Source: Loripinus fragilis | Lineage: Eukaryota; Mollusca; Bivalvia; Lucinida; Lucinidae | NCBI GenBank assembly: GCA_964019695.1 | Contig: OZ026520.1 | Location: 28,182,120-28,246,119, forward strand | Direction: 5' to 3' | DNA: 64,000 bases | Shown: positions 16,401 through 25,857 of the stretch, piece after piece | Layout: every line of letters begins with the position of its first letter | How positions within the stretch are numbered: position 1 is the stretch's first letter | Position numbers and translations under genes: made by a program | Notes under the pieces: generated by a model | What the model was told of the DNA's origin: nothing | Seen by the model: only the letters and a program-made list of their open reading frames with translations | Databases searched by the model: none

Positions 16401-19400
16401 CACACTACTATTTCAAATATTTTATAGAGGGACACCACCTTAATAAAATAGGACAGCAACAACAATAATAAATTAATTATGGTAATGATAATCTCAGCAT
16501 ACAAAAGAGCAGGGAAAATGCTACATCTGCGAAAGAGAGCAGTTACATCAATGGCTTGCCTCTGTATATTATAGTTTTCACCAAATGAATAATGCAATTT
16601 GGAAGCATATGCCACTGCAGTGAAATACAAAAATTATCATCAAAGAAAGTCTGGAAAGTAACTGTGGATGGTTGTTTCATCATCTTTCCATCGTACATAA
16701 ACTAATATCGAGGTTATAAAATAAAATCCTGCTCAAATCAACTGAACCTGAAATTTCAGCTACTCCTTATCCTAAATTGCTTATTGCCTTAAAAATAAAG
16801 ATTATTCTTCCTTTAAGATTCTGGATGGAGATGGAGTACTTATCCTGATCATAAATGCTTAATGCCAACACTTGTTGGCATTTTAACATTTATGGGCAGG
16901 ATAAATTTCATGCTCAGTTGAGCATGAATTAAGTTTTATAACCTGGAGGTCTGTTCTCATTTACAGGGTATCAACAGACGGTTATTAGGTGCCCTTGATG
17001 GGGCTAAATTAAAATCACCAATCACAGGAGGTTAGTAAAAGATTTACCATTTATTAGAAACCGTTAATTTAGACGGCAACTGCTCATGTCCATTTTTCTG
17101 CTATCCCTATTTTTGTCACACCTGTCAGATGTATTGCATCAAAAAGAGTGAGCTCAATGATTGAGTGCTTGACTCGAGACAGAGGGGTTGCGTGTTCGAA
17201 CCTCACCAGCATCACTGTGTTGTGTCCTTGAGCAGGACACATTAATCCTTGCTTAGTACTGGTTCAATCCAGGAAGACCTGTCTTGACATAGCTGAAAAT
17301 TGTTGACTGGGACGTAAAGAATCAAATCAAACAAGCAAGTCGTCAAAAAGAATATGTAATTCTACCTGTCATGAAAAAGTTAGCACATGACTCAGGGGTG
17401 ATTTAGTTCCTGATAAGTTTGGATTTCCTGATTGAGCACTTTTTAGATGCATTTGAGATATCATTTATTATTGCTGTAATTTGGTGTAAAGCACCTTTTA
17501 ATCAGATATTTACTATAACTTTAAACTCTATTGATATTTTGTTCTTTTAGGTTGTTTATTGGTGATTTCAGATTGATTTATTTTTTGATCAGTTCAGGAT
17601 CAGCTGAAAGATTTTCTTGACTGAGAATCACAGACTGTTATCACCCCTGACTGTAACAAAGTTGATGTCTTTTTTAGGTAACTTTGCTGTATGGGGTGGA
17701 GTTTTCTCAAGTATAGACTGTGCTTTAGTGGCTGTTAGGAAAAAAGAAGATCCCTGGAATTCCATTACAAGTGGTGCTTTAACAGGAGCTATTTTAGCAG
17801 TACGAAGTAAGTTTCGACCAGCCCAGGAGATAACAGTGCCTATGGTTTTCCGTAAAACGCAAATTTTAAGGGTGCCTCTGACTCTAACATCGCTGTGTCA
17901 GGGTTCCTACAAACTCTGGAAATCATGGAAAACCTGGAAAATCTCTAAAAAAAGTTCAATGAATGGAAAAATCGTGGAATTTGAAAAAATCTGAATAATC
18001 ATGGGAAAACCATGGAATTTTGTGAAATAATTTTATGAATCCACCATTAGCCAGAAAACTAGCTGTCGGACACACGAAACCACCTGTAGCCAGAAAACTA
18101 GCTGTCGTGTCCGACAGCTACATGTAGTTTTCTGGCTACTGGTAGTTTCAAGAATTAGTTTTAATTATTTCAAAATGCATGCATGGTCTACAAGCATGCT
18201 GTTGTTGCTACATTTTACATATATGCTCAGCGTGGTGAAGATGATGCTAAAAGGGGAGGTTGGAGGCTGTGCATTAAATAGTCATGGAAATTACATTGTT
18301 GATCGTGGAAAATCATGGAAAAATCATGGAATTGTGTTTTTGAATTTATGCGGGAACCCGGCAGTGTGTTGAGGTTGTTAATGTATAAATCATCTCTTTC
18401 TTTGCTAGCGGCAACTTTGTCGTCTTGTTAACCTTTGCAAACAGATCAGGCCAAAAGATTTTTTTTTTTAAAGTTGAGTTTGAAAACAGTCAATAGATAG
18501 AAATTACACAGCATGCAAAGTTATGGCTCCCTCTTTGATTTTTTGCTTTTTGAATCTTCTGAGACTACTGAGAAATTTTGCATTCATTTGTTGTCTGCTG
18601 ATAATTTTCAAAATCAATTTTTTGGGGAAAAAATTCAGGAATGCATTCTGATTGGGCCTGATCTAGGTCCAACTGTTTGCAAAGCTTATCAGCTGATGAC
18701 ACTAGTAAGGCAAAGAGTCAACTGAAAAAATTCATTTCTGATCATCATTATCATTACTGTTTTTTCCTTTGCACTCCATAATATCGCATTTTGACGCCTT
18801 TGAAATATCATGTATTTGAAAATATTATGGAAAATGTAGCATTTGCTCTTTTGGAGCGAATGCTCCATTTTCCATAATATTTTTCAAAAGTATTCAAAAC
18901 TTAATGAAATTTTTCTTAATTTTTTTCCATGCTGTCTAAAAATAGAAAATGATGTCATGATTTAAAAATAGCCTTTGGAGTAAAGGGTTAACTCTGTCTG
19001 CTAGTGTCTTCTGCTGGTGACCGTTACAAACAGTAGTTTGGATCAAGACACAATGTCGGGCCTGATCTGGATCCTAACTGTTTGAGGGCCTGATCTTGAT
19101 CCTAACTGTTCAAGGCACTTGTAGTATTCATGAAAGAAGCTTTTTGAACACTATTAACCCTTAAAGCGCCAAGAAGAAAAATGCGTCTGAAAATGTCGTC
19201 TGTTGAAGTCGTCTGCTGCAAATAATTGCCTAACATTACTGACGAATTAAGTATAGAAGCAAACAGCATGGACCCAGAACAGACTGATCTGGTTCCATAC
19301 TGTTCGTCATAGAGGCTTCTTAAACATTTCAGCAGACGAGAAAAGCAGACGACTTTTGTTGCGATTGGCGCTTAAAGGGTTAAGCTTTACTTATCATTAT

Positions 19401-22400
19401 CTCCAGAACTTTTATTTTTCATTTTCTGTACTGAAATTCTTCAAGTTTACGTTTTATGGTTCATGAAAGCCTTTTCCGCAACCCTGGAATGCCCGTAGTG
19501 CAGTCTTTAGCGAATCTGACTGCAGAACCAGGGGTCATGAGTTAGATCCTGACCCAGTACCATACTTTCGTAGAGATTTATCATGAAATAATTTCTATGG
19601 TCATTCTCCTTCCGCTGATTCAAGAAGGGCTGTTGTCAGTTACAAGAGAAAGTATGTGCACAAAGTACTGGTTTACTGCTTAGTCAAGCTTCCCCAGTAA
19701 AAAAGTGTGGTTAGGTGAACTGAGCGTCTGGGCATGACCATAAGCTGTTGACTGGGACGTAAATCATCAAACCAAACTAAATAAAGCCACCAACAATTTG
19801 CAATAGGTGACAATTTTCAAATTCTGTCCCTGATTTTAAAACCTTAATGAGACAAGCTTTAATTTTCTTGAAAATTAGTTTAAACATGTTTTATTCCAAC
19901 TAGATAAGATACATTATATTAAATATTTACAAGTTACAGAATGTTCAAGACTTAGAACGAATGCTGGAAGCTTATACACAGGTTTAGATAAACAAATTTT
20001 TCAGTGTAAAATTGTAAATATTTTCTTAACCATCAATTTTAACATATGTTTTGAGTGCTTAAAAGAACCTTCTCAATGAAACGTTTTTTTTGAGTACCCA
20101 CAACATATGTTTCGGTTTAGAAATAAGAAAATTTTAAATTTTTGTTTCACACTCTTAACTAAAGTATCTCTATATAAATGTTGTTCTTCTAAAAAATTGA
20201 GAAATTCCCTGAAAATTGAAAGGTATCACAAAATCTGGTTTATCCTCTGCTTAGAACTGGTTAAACACAGGAAGACAGACAATCGTTCCAACATGACTGA
20301 AAAATTGTTGACTGGAATGTAAAGCATCAACTCGAACAATCACAAAACATGGTCCTAATTTGTATGTAAAATGTGTCTTTTTATATTTTTTAGATGGCGC
20401 AAGTGCTATGGTAGGCTCAGCTGTGATAGGCAAGTAACTTTTTTACCATGGCAGTGAATCATGGTTAGGCCATTATTTTTTATTAGTTGATTAAGAACCC
20501 TACTACTGTAATATTCCATAAAGTGAAAAAAAAATAATTTCTTAACTTATTGTTATTTTATCCGCAGACTCTAAATATTTGTTTCATAGAAAAAAAAATA
20601 TTTTTGAGGTTCTGTCAGTGTATTTTTTAGACTGATGTCCTATCCAGATTTTTAGGAAAATGATAATATACTTAAAGATTCAATACAGACTGTTGGTTTA
20701 CCTAATACTAGTTAAAATGTTTTTTCTGAAGATATTAAAAAAAAGGCTTTGAAAATGAAAATAAAAAAGCTCTGAAAATGACCAGTTAACTGGTCATTTT
20801 CAGAGTTTTTATACCCCGCCACTTTAAAAAGTGTGGGGTATTATGTTATACCCTCAATTCAAAAAATTGCGTTCGAGCCTCCGTCGGTTCATCAGCGCAT
20901 CGTTTTCACCCTCTGCTGGGAGCATTTTTTAACCAATTTTCTTCAAACTTGCTATGAGAGTTGATATTGGGAAGGAGTCTCCTGAGATTGCAGATGGGTA
21001 AATTTTGGCGAATAAGTACAGAGTTACGGCCCTTGATTGACGTTAAAAATTGGTTTCACTCTCTATCTTTGGCATTCCTTTATCGATTTTCTTCAAACTT
21101 GGTATGAAAGTCAATATTGTGAAGGAGTGTTCTGGGATTGCAGATGGGTAAATTTGACAAATAAGTATAAATTTATAGCCCTTGATTGCGATTTTCACTC
21201 TCTATCTTTGGCATTTTTTTTACTGATTTTTGGAGTATAAGAGTTGATATTGAATAGTAGAGTCTTGGTATTGCAGATGGATAAATTTGGACAAATAATT
21301 ACATAGTTTTGGCCCTTGATTGACGTTATAAATTGTTTTTTCACTCTATCTTTGGTATTTCTATACAGATTTTCTTCAAACTTTGCATGAAAAGGTCTAG
21401 TTTCAAAATGATTTTCTTTGAATTGAAAACATCCTGTTGCCGGTTATGTTGCATGCCTGCGGCGCTTTTATATATTAATTTTTTTTTGTCACCCCAATCC
21501 TAAATCTGATTTTTTTCCCCTGTAAAACAACTAATAAAAAAATTCTGACCTTATATCAATGTTCTTAAGTGTTCTATTAGACTAATGAATAAGCAACCTA
21601 ATGTGGTATGATACTACCATGTTTTTCATAACATTTAACGTTAATGGATTATATACTTTTTTCATCTCAGTTGAAAGAAGATATTTAAAGATAGTTATGT
21701 TAATCTCTCTAAGAAAGAGTTTCCCAAAACGCTAGCAGCAGATTATTTAACCTGCTACATAGATTGCATACAAAGAGGCTACTTTTGTACAGAACTAATC
21801 TGTTTCATTGATTTTCAACAATAAGACTTGTAAATTAGTGACCTAAGTACGGTTCCTTTTCCAGCTAAACATGTTTCTGTAAATTTTCTGGGAAATGCTG
21901 CGAGTATAGTTATTCTCGCCAATCATTATGCAGCAGGTGACATATTTTGTGAAAATTCATTTTCAGGGAGGATATGGCTCCACATTATATGGGCCTCTTC
22001 ATGAGAAAATCTCTCATTGGGGTGTGCCAACAGCTAAGACTGTTCAGTTAATACAGCAACTACAGTAAAACCTGTGTAAAATGGCCACTCAAAAATAGAC
22101 AAAACAAAGATCTTAATGACAAACGGTAGCTTAATGTAGGTCAAAGTATTGCAGAATGCTCCCCTTGGAGCATTCTGCAACACTTTTGACCTGCATTAAG
22201 CGATAATTGGTCTTGAAAACCAATTTTCGGTCTTTTTTGAGAGCGTCCCTTTTACACAGGTTTTACTGTAACTAGAATGTTGGAACCTTTCATGTTGCCA
22301 TAGGGCCAGTTGAGCAAAATTTTTGAGCGTAAAATTCTGATTATTTTCTTATCCATCAGTTTAAACATGTGTTTTGGGTGCTCAAAAGAACAGTGTCATC

Positions 22401-25400
22401 GAAACAGTTCTTTTGAGTACCCAGTACCCACAACATAATTATATTTTGTTGGAGAATTAAATAAAAATTCAGTTACGCACTCTTATCTGGGGGCCTGGCT
22501 GTTATACTTTCCAGGGAGTGTATAATAACTAGCTGCTGATCAGACTGCTTGCAGGCTGGTCTGCGTCATTGTTGTTCACATACAGCAGTCAGATTTACTG
22601 GCAACAAGGCTTTTATGTGAATTTTCTCCCAAAAACAACAGTTCACATGAACATTAAGCCTCACTATTTGAAAGTGTCATCTGCTGCCAAATTTTATGTG
22701 CCACTTAACAGCTAAGGTAATCAGGTACTTTGGCAAACCCTGAAGACCCAGATGAAATGCTGTATAAGGTGGCATTTCATCAGGGTCTGCACTGTTTGCT
22801 AAGATTAAAACAATCTTCAGGGACAGAAATACATCATTTTATAGTAATTTGAACCAACAACCCCTTAAAATACAAAATGGACTGTCATATATGTAGTGTA
22901 TCAATATGTATGGTATAATCCATCAGAATGAAAAGATTTGAGTCAGTGCATGAGATTTCCAACAATGTGGTATGTGCGGCCAGCAAAGCCTCGGATCAGC
23001 CTGCGCATACGCGCAGTCTGATCAGAGCCTTTGCTAGTCGCTTGAGTATTCTATGATTGGTCAGCTACTGACTGAACACCATTTAGAGTTTCTAAGCTTA
23101 AATGGAGGCTGCAGATGATCGTCTGAGTCTACACTTGTCAAATTGTTGGAAATCTCATGCCGCGGCTACATTTTCCAATATTCAGGGTTCGCACAGGCTT
23201 GAAAAGTACTTGAATTAAAAGGGCTTTCTTGAAAAGTCCTTGAAAATTAAATATTCCTTGAAAAGTACTGGAAAATCACTCAAATGCCTTGAAAAGACCT
23301 TGAATTCTATTTTCTGTAGGACTTACCACTGTAGATAGAGATCTAAATCAGTATAAAATTGCTGTGCCTTTATTTGGTACTACTTTTCTAGTACTTATTT
23401 CTCCATTATCTCAGTTTGTAGAATTTTAACACTTAAATCAGGAGTTTTCCTTAACTTTTAGTCCTTGAAAACTGTTGAAGTCTTGAGAAGTCCTTGAAAA
23501 ATCCTTGAATTTTACTCAAACTTGCCTGTATGAACCCTGATATTATTTGTATTGCAGGTGGTATTTTATTGGCAATGATAGAAGGAATAGGTATAGCTAT
23601 GACTAGATTCTCAGCAGAACAGTTTAACCCAGGTAGGTGGAAAATAATGGAGATTGTTCATAGACTAAGATAGGGTGGGAACTATGACTATATAGGTATA
23701 GTTATGACTAGATTCTCAGCAGAACAATTTAACCCAGGTAGGTGGAAACTAAAGGAGATTGTTCATAGACTAAGATAGGGTGGGAACTATGACTATATAG
23801 GTATAGCTATGACTAGATTCTCAGCAGAACAGTTTAACCCCAGGTCAGTGATTCATTTCAATTTTGGGCTTATGGGTCCTGGGACTCCCTGTTTCCCCCT
23901 ATCAATGAGTCCAACTGCAAACTTATGAGTCCAGAATACTATTTTTCATGACAAGTCTGCAATACTATTGCATCCTGGGACTGGCTGAAATAAAAACTTT
24001 GCATCCCGGAGACAAAATTATGCTCAAAAGATGTAGGATGCGCAGGTAGCAAAATCACTGCCAGGTATGTGGAAAATAAAGGAGATTGTTCATAGACTTA
24101 GATAGGGTGGGAACCTGCATCTACAACTATAAATTAAACTAAAATTTCCCAGTTTTTAAATGTTTCATGTTACTATTAACCCAACACTATTGATACATGT
24201 TGCTCATGGAATGTATGTTCATATTTGATGTACTGAATGGTGAGTCGATTTCTAGGGCAGAGTTGTCCATCTGACCACTTTTATGGACACACTAACTTAA
24301 CCCTTAATGCGCCAATCGCAACAAAAGTCGTCTGCTATTCTCGTCTGCTGAAATGTTTAAGAAGCCTCTATGGCAAACAGTGTGGACCCAGATCAGACTG
24401 CTCCTATAGGAGCAGTCTGTTCTGGGTCCACGCTGTTTGCTTCCGTACTTTTTTCATCAATAATGTTAGGCAATTATTTGCAGCAGACGACTTCAGCAGA
24501 CGAAATTTTCAGATACATTTTTTTCTTGGCGCTTTAAGGGCTAAAATAGGGTGGAAAGCTGCATCTACAGCTATAAATTAAACCAAAGTTCCCCAGTTTT
24601 TAAATATATCATGTTTCTATTAACTCAACACTATTGATTCATAACATGTTGCTCATGGAATGTATGTTCATATTTGATGTACTGAATGGTTGAGTCGATT
24701 TTTAGGGCCCAGTCAACAAATGTCAGCAGAGGATCTTGTTTTTGACTTGTTTGTCTGTCCACTTTTTATGGACACACTAACTTAATCATTTTTCACCCAA
24801 TTTCTTCTCAATTTCATATACAGTGTATGAATTACTTTCATCAAACACTCTCCCAAGTTCAAATAGGGATTTTGTCTGATTAAGGCTAACCAGTTTGGCC
24901 ACCATAATGGCTGCCGCCTGTCGGTTTGTACTTGTGGACACACATTTATTTATCACCTGATAATAATTTCTTCCAAATTTCATATATATGCATTACTTTC
25001 ATCAAACTCTCATCCATGTCCTGACTCGTATATGGGTTTTGTCTGTTAAATGCAAAGCAAGATGGACACCAAAATGGCCACTACCACCTTTTTGTTACCG
25101 CTAACTCGGTCATTATCACCCCATTTTTTAAAAATTCACATATGTCATGCATGACATTCGTCAGTCTATCTGACTCTCTGGCTCAAGTTGGAATATAGAT
25201 TTTATCTGATGATGCTAATAATAATCAGGATGATGGCTATGCTGTTTGCCCTTGTGGTCACTCTCTAACTCAGTCATTTTTCACCCAATTTATTACAAAT
25301 TTCATATGTATACGCATTACTTTATATATGGAATATCTTGCTCAAATTTGAATTAGGAAACTTTTTGTCAGGGTTTGCTTGAAAAAAAAATATTACTAGG

Positions 25401-25725
25401 TTTATTAACGGTAAGTGTTTGTTAATTTTGAACACTTAGATGCTAACAACTAAAATTATGACATTCAGGTTTGGTGCACAAAACACTTCTCAAATTACAA
25501 AAATTAATAGTGTGGACCTTGATCAGACTGCTCCTTCTGGTCTGTACTATTTGGCTGGGCATTTATGACAAGTTAATAAAGAGTGCTCAAAATTTTAGAA
25601 CTTTACCCACATATTTCATGTTCTTCCTTTTCTTTTTTTCAGCTAATGCTGTGATGGAGGACCCACAGAATCTACCTCAGAAGCCGCCACCATCCATATT
25701 CACACCAACAGGACAATACCAATGA
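13406..25725 (+). CDS. TIMM17: TIMM17, mitochondrial inner-membrane import channel subunit (complete, 7 exons)
   Basis: Tim17 is the channel-forming core of the TIM23 complex that moves presequence proteins across and into the mitochondrial inner membrane. Seven exons (13406-13431, 15628-15730, 16967-17030, 17678-17806, 20394-20429, 23558-23632, 25643-25725) join in frame to 171 codons plus stop, the length of animal Tim17. The protein starts [20 protein letters not shown] and has the hydrophobic glycine-rich segments of the Tim17/22/23 fold. The PRAT signature (G71-x2-F74-x10-R85-x3-D89-x6-SG-x3-G101) is perfect. Cys9 and Cys79 match the conserved cysteine pair. Intron 5 uses a GC donor. Introns carry MITEs, SINEs, an RT remnant and a tandem duplication of part of exon 6. 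Transcript structure and UTRs are not visible directly. Confidence 0.96.
13764..13925 (+). mobile_element. tRNA-derived SINE, second family
   Basis: The head has an A-box-like TAGTGGATATG and a B-box-like GGTTCGATCCC. The body ends GTTGGTGGGACGTTAAAC, a sequence typical of invertebrate SINE tails. It lies in TIMM17 intron 1. Confidence 0.72.
14569..15530 (+). pseudogene. Non-LTR retrotransposon reverse transcriptase remnant in TIMM17 intron 1
   Basis: RT blocks appear in order: [48 protein letters not shown] (motif A), [43 protein letters not shown] (catalytic motif C) and [16 protein letters not shown]. The tail has AKYLGVNI and AASVWDPWQ. The element is broken: the PQGS motif is missing at ~14985 with a frame change, motif C is in another frame, and stops follow. 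It resembles jockey/CR1-type LINEs, in the same orientation as TIMM17. Confidence 0.88.
15628..15730 (+). CDS. TIMM17: TIMM17 exon 2
   Basis: [20 protein letters not shown] through GFRNAPKL. The acceptor is TTTTTTTTTCAG and the donor GTAAGT. A family F MITE begins 44 bp downstream. Confidence 0.95.
15775..16013. mobile_element. 239-bp TIR element, family F copy 1
   Basis: The ends TGAGCAGCGATATGTGATTT and AAATCACATGTCGCGGCTCA are inverted, with the subterminal pair CCAACAATGTGG / CCACATTGTTGG. The core is GACCAGCCTGCGCATATGCG then CAGTCTGATCAGAGCC. Located in TIMM17 intron 2. Confidence 0.85.
16215..16352. mobile_element. pogo-type MITE, family D copy 2 (partial)
   Basis: The hairpin core GTATTGCAGAATGCTC / GAGCATACTGCAATAC is flanked by TTAATGCAGGTC and GACCTTCTTTAAGCTACC. 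The termini are lost or replaced. Confidence 0.65.
16845..16953. mobile_element. Family C MITE copy 1 (right part)
   Basis: Core TGCCAACACTTGTTGGCA, then ATAAATTTCATGCTCAGTTG and the end AAGTTTTATAACCTGGAGG. It ends ~13 bp before TIMM17 exon 3. Confidence 0.75.
16967..17030 (+). CDS. TIMM17: TIMM17 exon 3
   Basis: [20 protein letters not shown] plus G and one base. The acceptor is TTTACAG and the donor GTTAGT. The right end of a family C MITE lies ~13 bp upstream, so it must contain or abut the branch point. Confidence 0.93.
17145..17335 (+). mobile_element. SINE family S copy 2
   Basis: GAGTGCTTGACTCGAGAC, GTGTTCGAACCTC (B box), TAGTACTGGTTCAATCCAG and GTTGACTGGGACGTAAAG followed by AATCAAATCAAAC. 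Located in TIMM17 intron 3. Confidence 0.82.
17678..17806 (+). CDS. TIMM17: TIMM17 exon 4
   Basis: [20 protein letters not shown] through [11 protein letters not shown], encoding the PRAT signature. The acceptor is TTTTTTAG and the donor GTAAGT. Confidence 0.96.
17899..18361. mobile_element. hAT-like MITE in TIMM17 intron 4
   Basis: Starts CAGGGTTCC and ends GGGAACCCGG. The flanking 8-mers CGCTGTGT and CAGTGTGT match at 6 of 8 positions. GGAAAATCATGG motifs lie near both ends. A hairpin (TAGCCAGAAAACTAGCTGTC with its complement) sits at 18050-18150. Confidence 0.65.
18408..18530. mobile_element. MITE family E fragment (reverse orientation)
   Basis: GCTAGCGGCAACTTTGTCGTC and CCTTTGCAAACAGATCAGGCC are the right half of family E read in reverse. 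The tail is GCATGCAAAGTTATGG. Confidence 0.55.
18545..18722. mobile_element. MITE family E copy 5
   Basis: GTTGTCTGCTGAT, AATTCAGGAATGCATTCTGA, GGCCTGATCTAGGTCCAA, CTGTTTGCAAAG and GACACTAGTAAGGCAAAGAG. Confidence 0.72.
18768..18987. mobile_element. TTAA-type MITE, family H copy 1
   Basis: The right end GGAGTAAAGGG is followed by TTAA; the left end is CCTTTGCACTCC. The core palindrome AAAATATTATGGAAAATG... is paired with CATTTTCCATAATATTTT around AGCATTTGCTC/GAGCGAATGCT. Confidence 0.72.
18988..19150. mobile_element. MITE family E copy 6 (reverse, truncated)
   Basis: TTAACTCTGTCTGCTAGTGTC, TCTTCTGCTGG, GTCGGGCCTGATCTGGATCC and TAACTGTTTGAGG, with the hairpin arm duplicated. It abuts family A copy 2. 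Confidence 0.6.
19158..19379. mobile_element. TTAA-type MITE, family A copy 2
   Basis: TTAA on both sides (19154-19157, 19380-19383). The ends CCCTTAAAGCGCC and GGCGCTTAAAGGG are inverted. GTCGTCTGCTG and CAGCAGACGAG lie subterminally. Confidence 0.88.
19495..19785 (+). mobile_element. SINE-like repeat, third type
   Basis: GCCCGTAGTGCAGTCTTTAG and AGAACCAGGGGTCATGAGTTAG resemble a tRNA-derived head. The tail GCTGTTGACTGGGACGTAAA then TCATCAAACC matches SINE family S. The middle is shared with 26885-27034. Confidence 0.65.
19978..20165. mobile_element. Family B foldback MITE copy 1
   Basis: CAGGTTTAGATAAACAAAT on the left and CACTCTTAACTAAAG on the right. Between them AACATATGTTTTG arms and a degenerate AAAAGAACCTTCTCAATGAA hairpin. 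Confidence 0.78.
20237..20338 (+). mobile_element. SINE family S copy (5'-truncated)
   Basis: TGCTTAGAACTGGTTAAACAC then AATTGTTGACTGGAATGTAAAG and a CATCAACTCGAAC tail. It ends 56 bp before TIMM17 exon 5. Confidence 0.68.
20394..20429 (+). CDS. TIMM17: TIMM17 exon 5 (36-nt microexon, GC donor)
   Basis: [13 protein letters not shown], with acceptor TTTTTTAG. The only in-frame donor is G|GCAAGT at 20430. The nearby GTAACT would put exon 6 out of frame. Confidence 0.9.
20470..21558. mobile_element. Family N element, interrupted
   Basis: The left part (GGCCATTATTTTTTATTAGTTG, CCAGATTTTTAGGAAAATGAT) and core hairpin GCTCTGAAAATGACCAGTTA / AACTGGTCATTTTCAGAG match the copy at 41785-42230. The right end (AACTAATAAAAAAATTCTGACC) resumes at ~21481 after an insertion. 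Confidence 0.7.
20816..21480. mobile_element. Insertion with ~130-150-bp tandem repeats
   Basis: Begins with the hairpin TACCCCGCCACTTT / AAAGTGTGGGGTA and holds about 3.5 diverged units. Each unit carries TTCTTCAAACTT, a GTTGATATTG-like motif, ATTGCAGATGGGTAAATTT, GCCCTTGATTG and CACTCTCTATCTTTGGCATT. The layout recalls Helitron-related bivalve elements with internal satellites, but that is only a resemblance. Confidence 0.65.
22073..22268. mobile_element. pogo-type MITE, family D copy 3
   Basis: Exact TA flanks. The ends CAGTAAAACCTGTGTAAAA and TTTTACACAGGTTTTACTG are perfect complements. Core GCAGAATGCTCCCCTTGGAG then CATTCTGC. Confidence 0.88.
22304..22500. mobile_element. Family B foldback MITE copy 2
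   Basis: AGGGCCAGTTGAGC on the left and CACTCTTATCTGGGGGCCTGG on the right. The core is GGGTGCTCAAAAGAACAGTG / CAGTTCTTTTGAGTACCC. Confidence 0.75.
22725..22800. repeat. Stand-alone core hairpin
   Basis: GCAAACCCTGAAGACCCAGATGAAATGC is paired with GCATTTCATCAGGGTCTGCACTGTTTGC. Confidence 0.6.
22939..23167. mobile_element. Family F TIR element copy 2
   Basis: TGAGTCAGTGCATGAGATTT on the left and AAATCTCATGCCGCGGCTA on the right. Core GATCAGCCTGCGCATACGCG then CAGTCTGATCAGAGCC. Confidence 0.82.
23183..23539. mobile_element. hAT-type MITE adjoining TIMM17 exon 6
   Basis: CAGGGTTCGCACAGGCTTGA at the left and CCTGTATGAACCCTG at the right, with CTTGAAAAGTCCTTGAA repeats inside. The flanks CCAATATT and ATATTATT are a degraded 8-bp duplication at best. 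It is the same family as 29596-29984. Confidence 0.82.
23558..23632 (+). CDS. TIMM17: TIMM17 exon 6
   Basis: [20 protein letters not shown] then EQFNP. The acceptor is TTGCAG and the donor GTAGGT. A hAT-type MITE ends 18 bp before the exon. Confidence 0.93.
23590..23850 (+). repeat. 105-bp tandem duplication of the 3' part of TIMM17 exon 6 and its intron
   Basis: Units begin at 23590 (the real exon), 23695 and 23800, each starting GGTATAG(C/T)TATGACTAGAT. The second unit keeps the AACCCAGGTAGGT donor; the third reads AACCCCAGGTCAGTG and then diverges. An in-frame TAG in the intron part rules out read-through coding. Confidence 0.9.
24060..24785. repeat. Tandem segmental duplication (~240-bp unit) with a MITE at the junction
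   Basis: 24090-24300 and 24545-24785 share ATAGGGTGG, CTGCATCTACA, GCTCATGGAATGTATGTTCA, TTTGATGTACTGAATGG and TATGGACACACTAACTTAA. Family A copy 3 lies between them. Confidence 0.78.
24301..24540. mobile_element. TTAA-type MITE, family A copy 3
   Basis: Left flank TTAA, right flank CTAA. The ends are CCCTTAATGCGCC and GGCGCTTTAAGGG. The core is GACCCAGATCAGACTGCTCC / GGAGCAGTCTGTTCTGGGTC. Confidence 0.88.
24780..25380. repeat. Diverged ~150-170-bp tandem repeats (about four units)
   Basis: Units share TCATTTTTCACCCAATTT, AAATTTCATATATATGCATT, ACTTTCATCAAAC and TTTTGTCTG in the same order, with heavy divergence. Confidence 0.68.
25500..25562. repeat. Core hairpin fragment before TIMM17 exon 7
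   Basis: GTGTGGACCTTGATCAGACTG then CTCCTTCTGGTCTGTACTATTTG, a partial copy of the shared core, ~80 bp upstream of the exon 7 acceptor. Confidence 0.55.
25643..25725 (+). CDS. TIMM17: TIMM17 exon 7 and stop
   Basis: [20 protein letters not shown] then TPTGQYQ and TGA. The acceptor is CTTTTTTTCAG. The proline-rich tail ending QYQ matches vertebrate Tim17 ends. Confidence 0.94.
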
Positions 25726-25857
25726 CAGGAGGGGGAATCTAGGAAGTCCTAGAAAAACTTTTATTTTTACAATATTTCTGGAGTCTTTGCTAGTAATATG
25801 GTCCTTTATCACACAGACCATGAAAAACTAGCAATAAGTTAACCTTCAAACAACACA

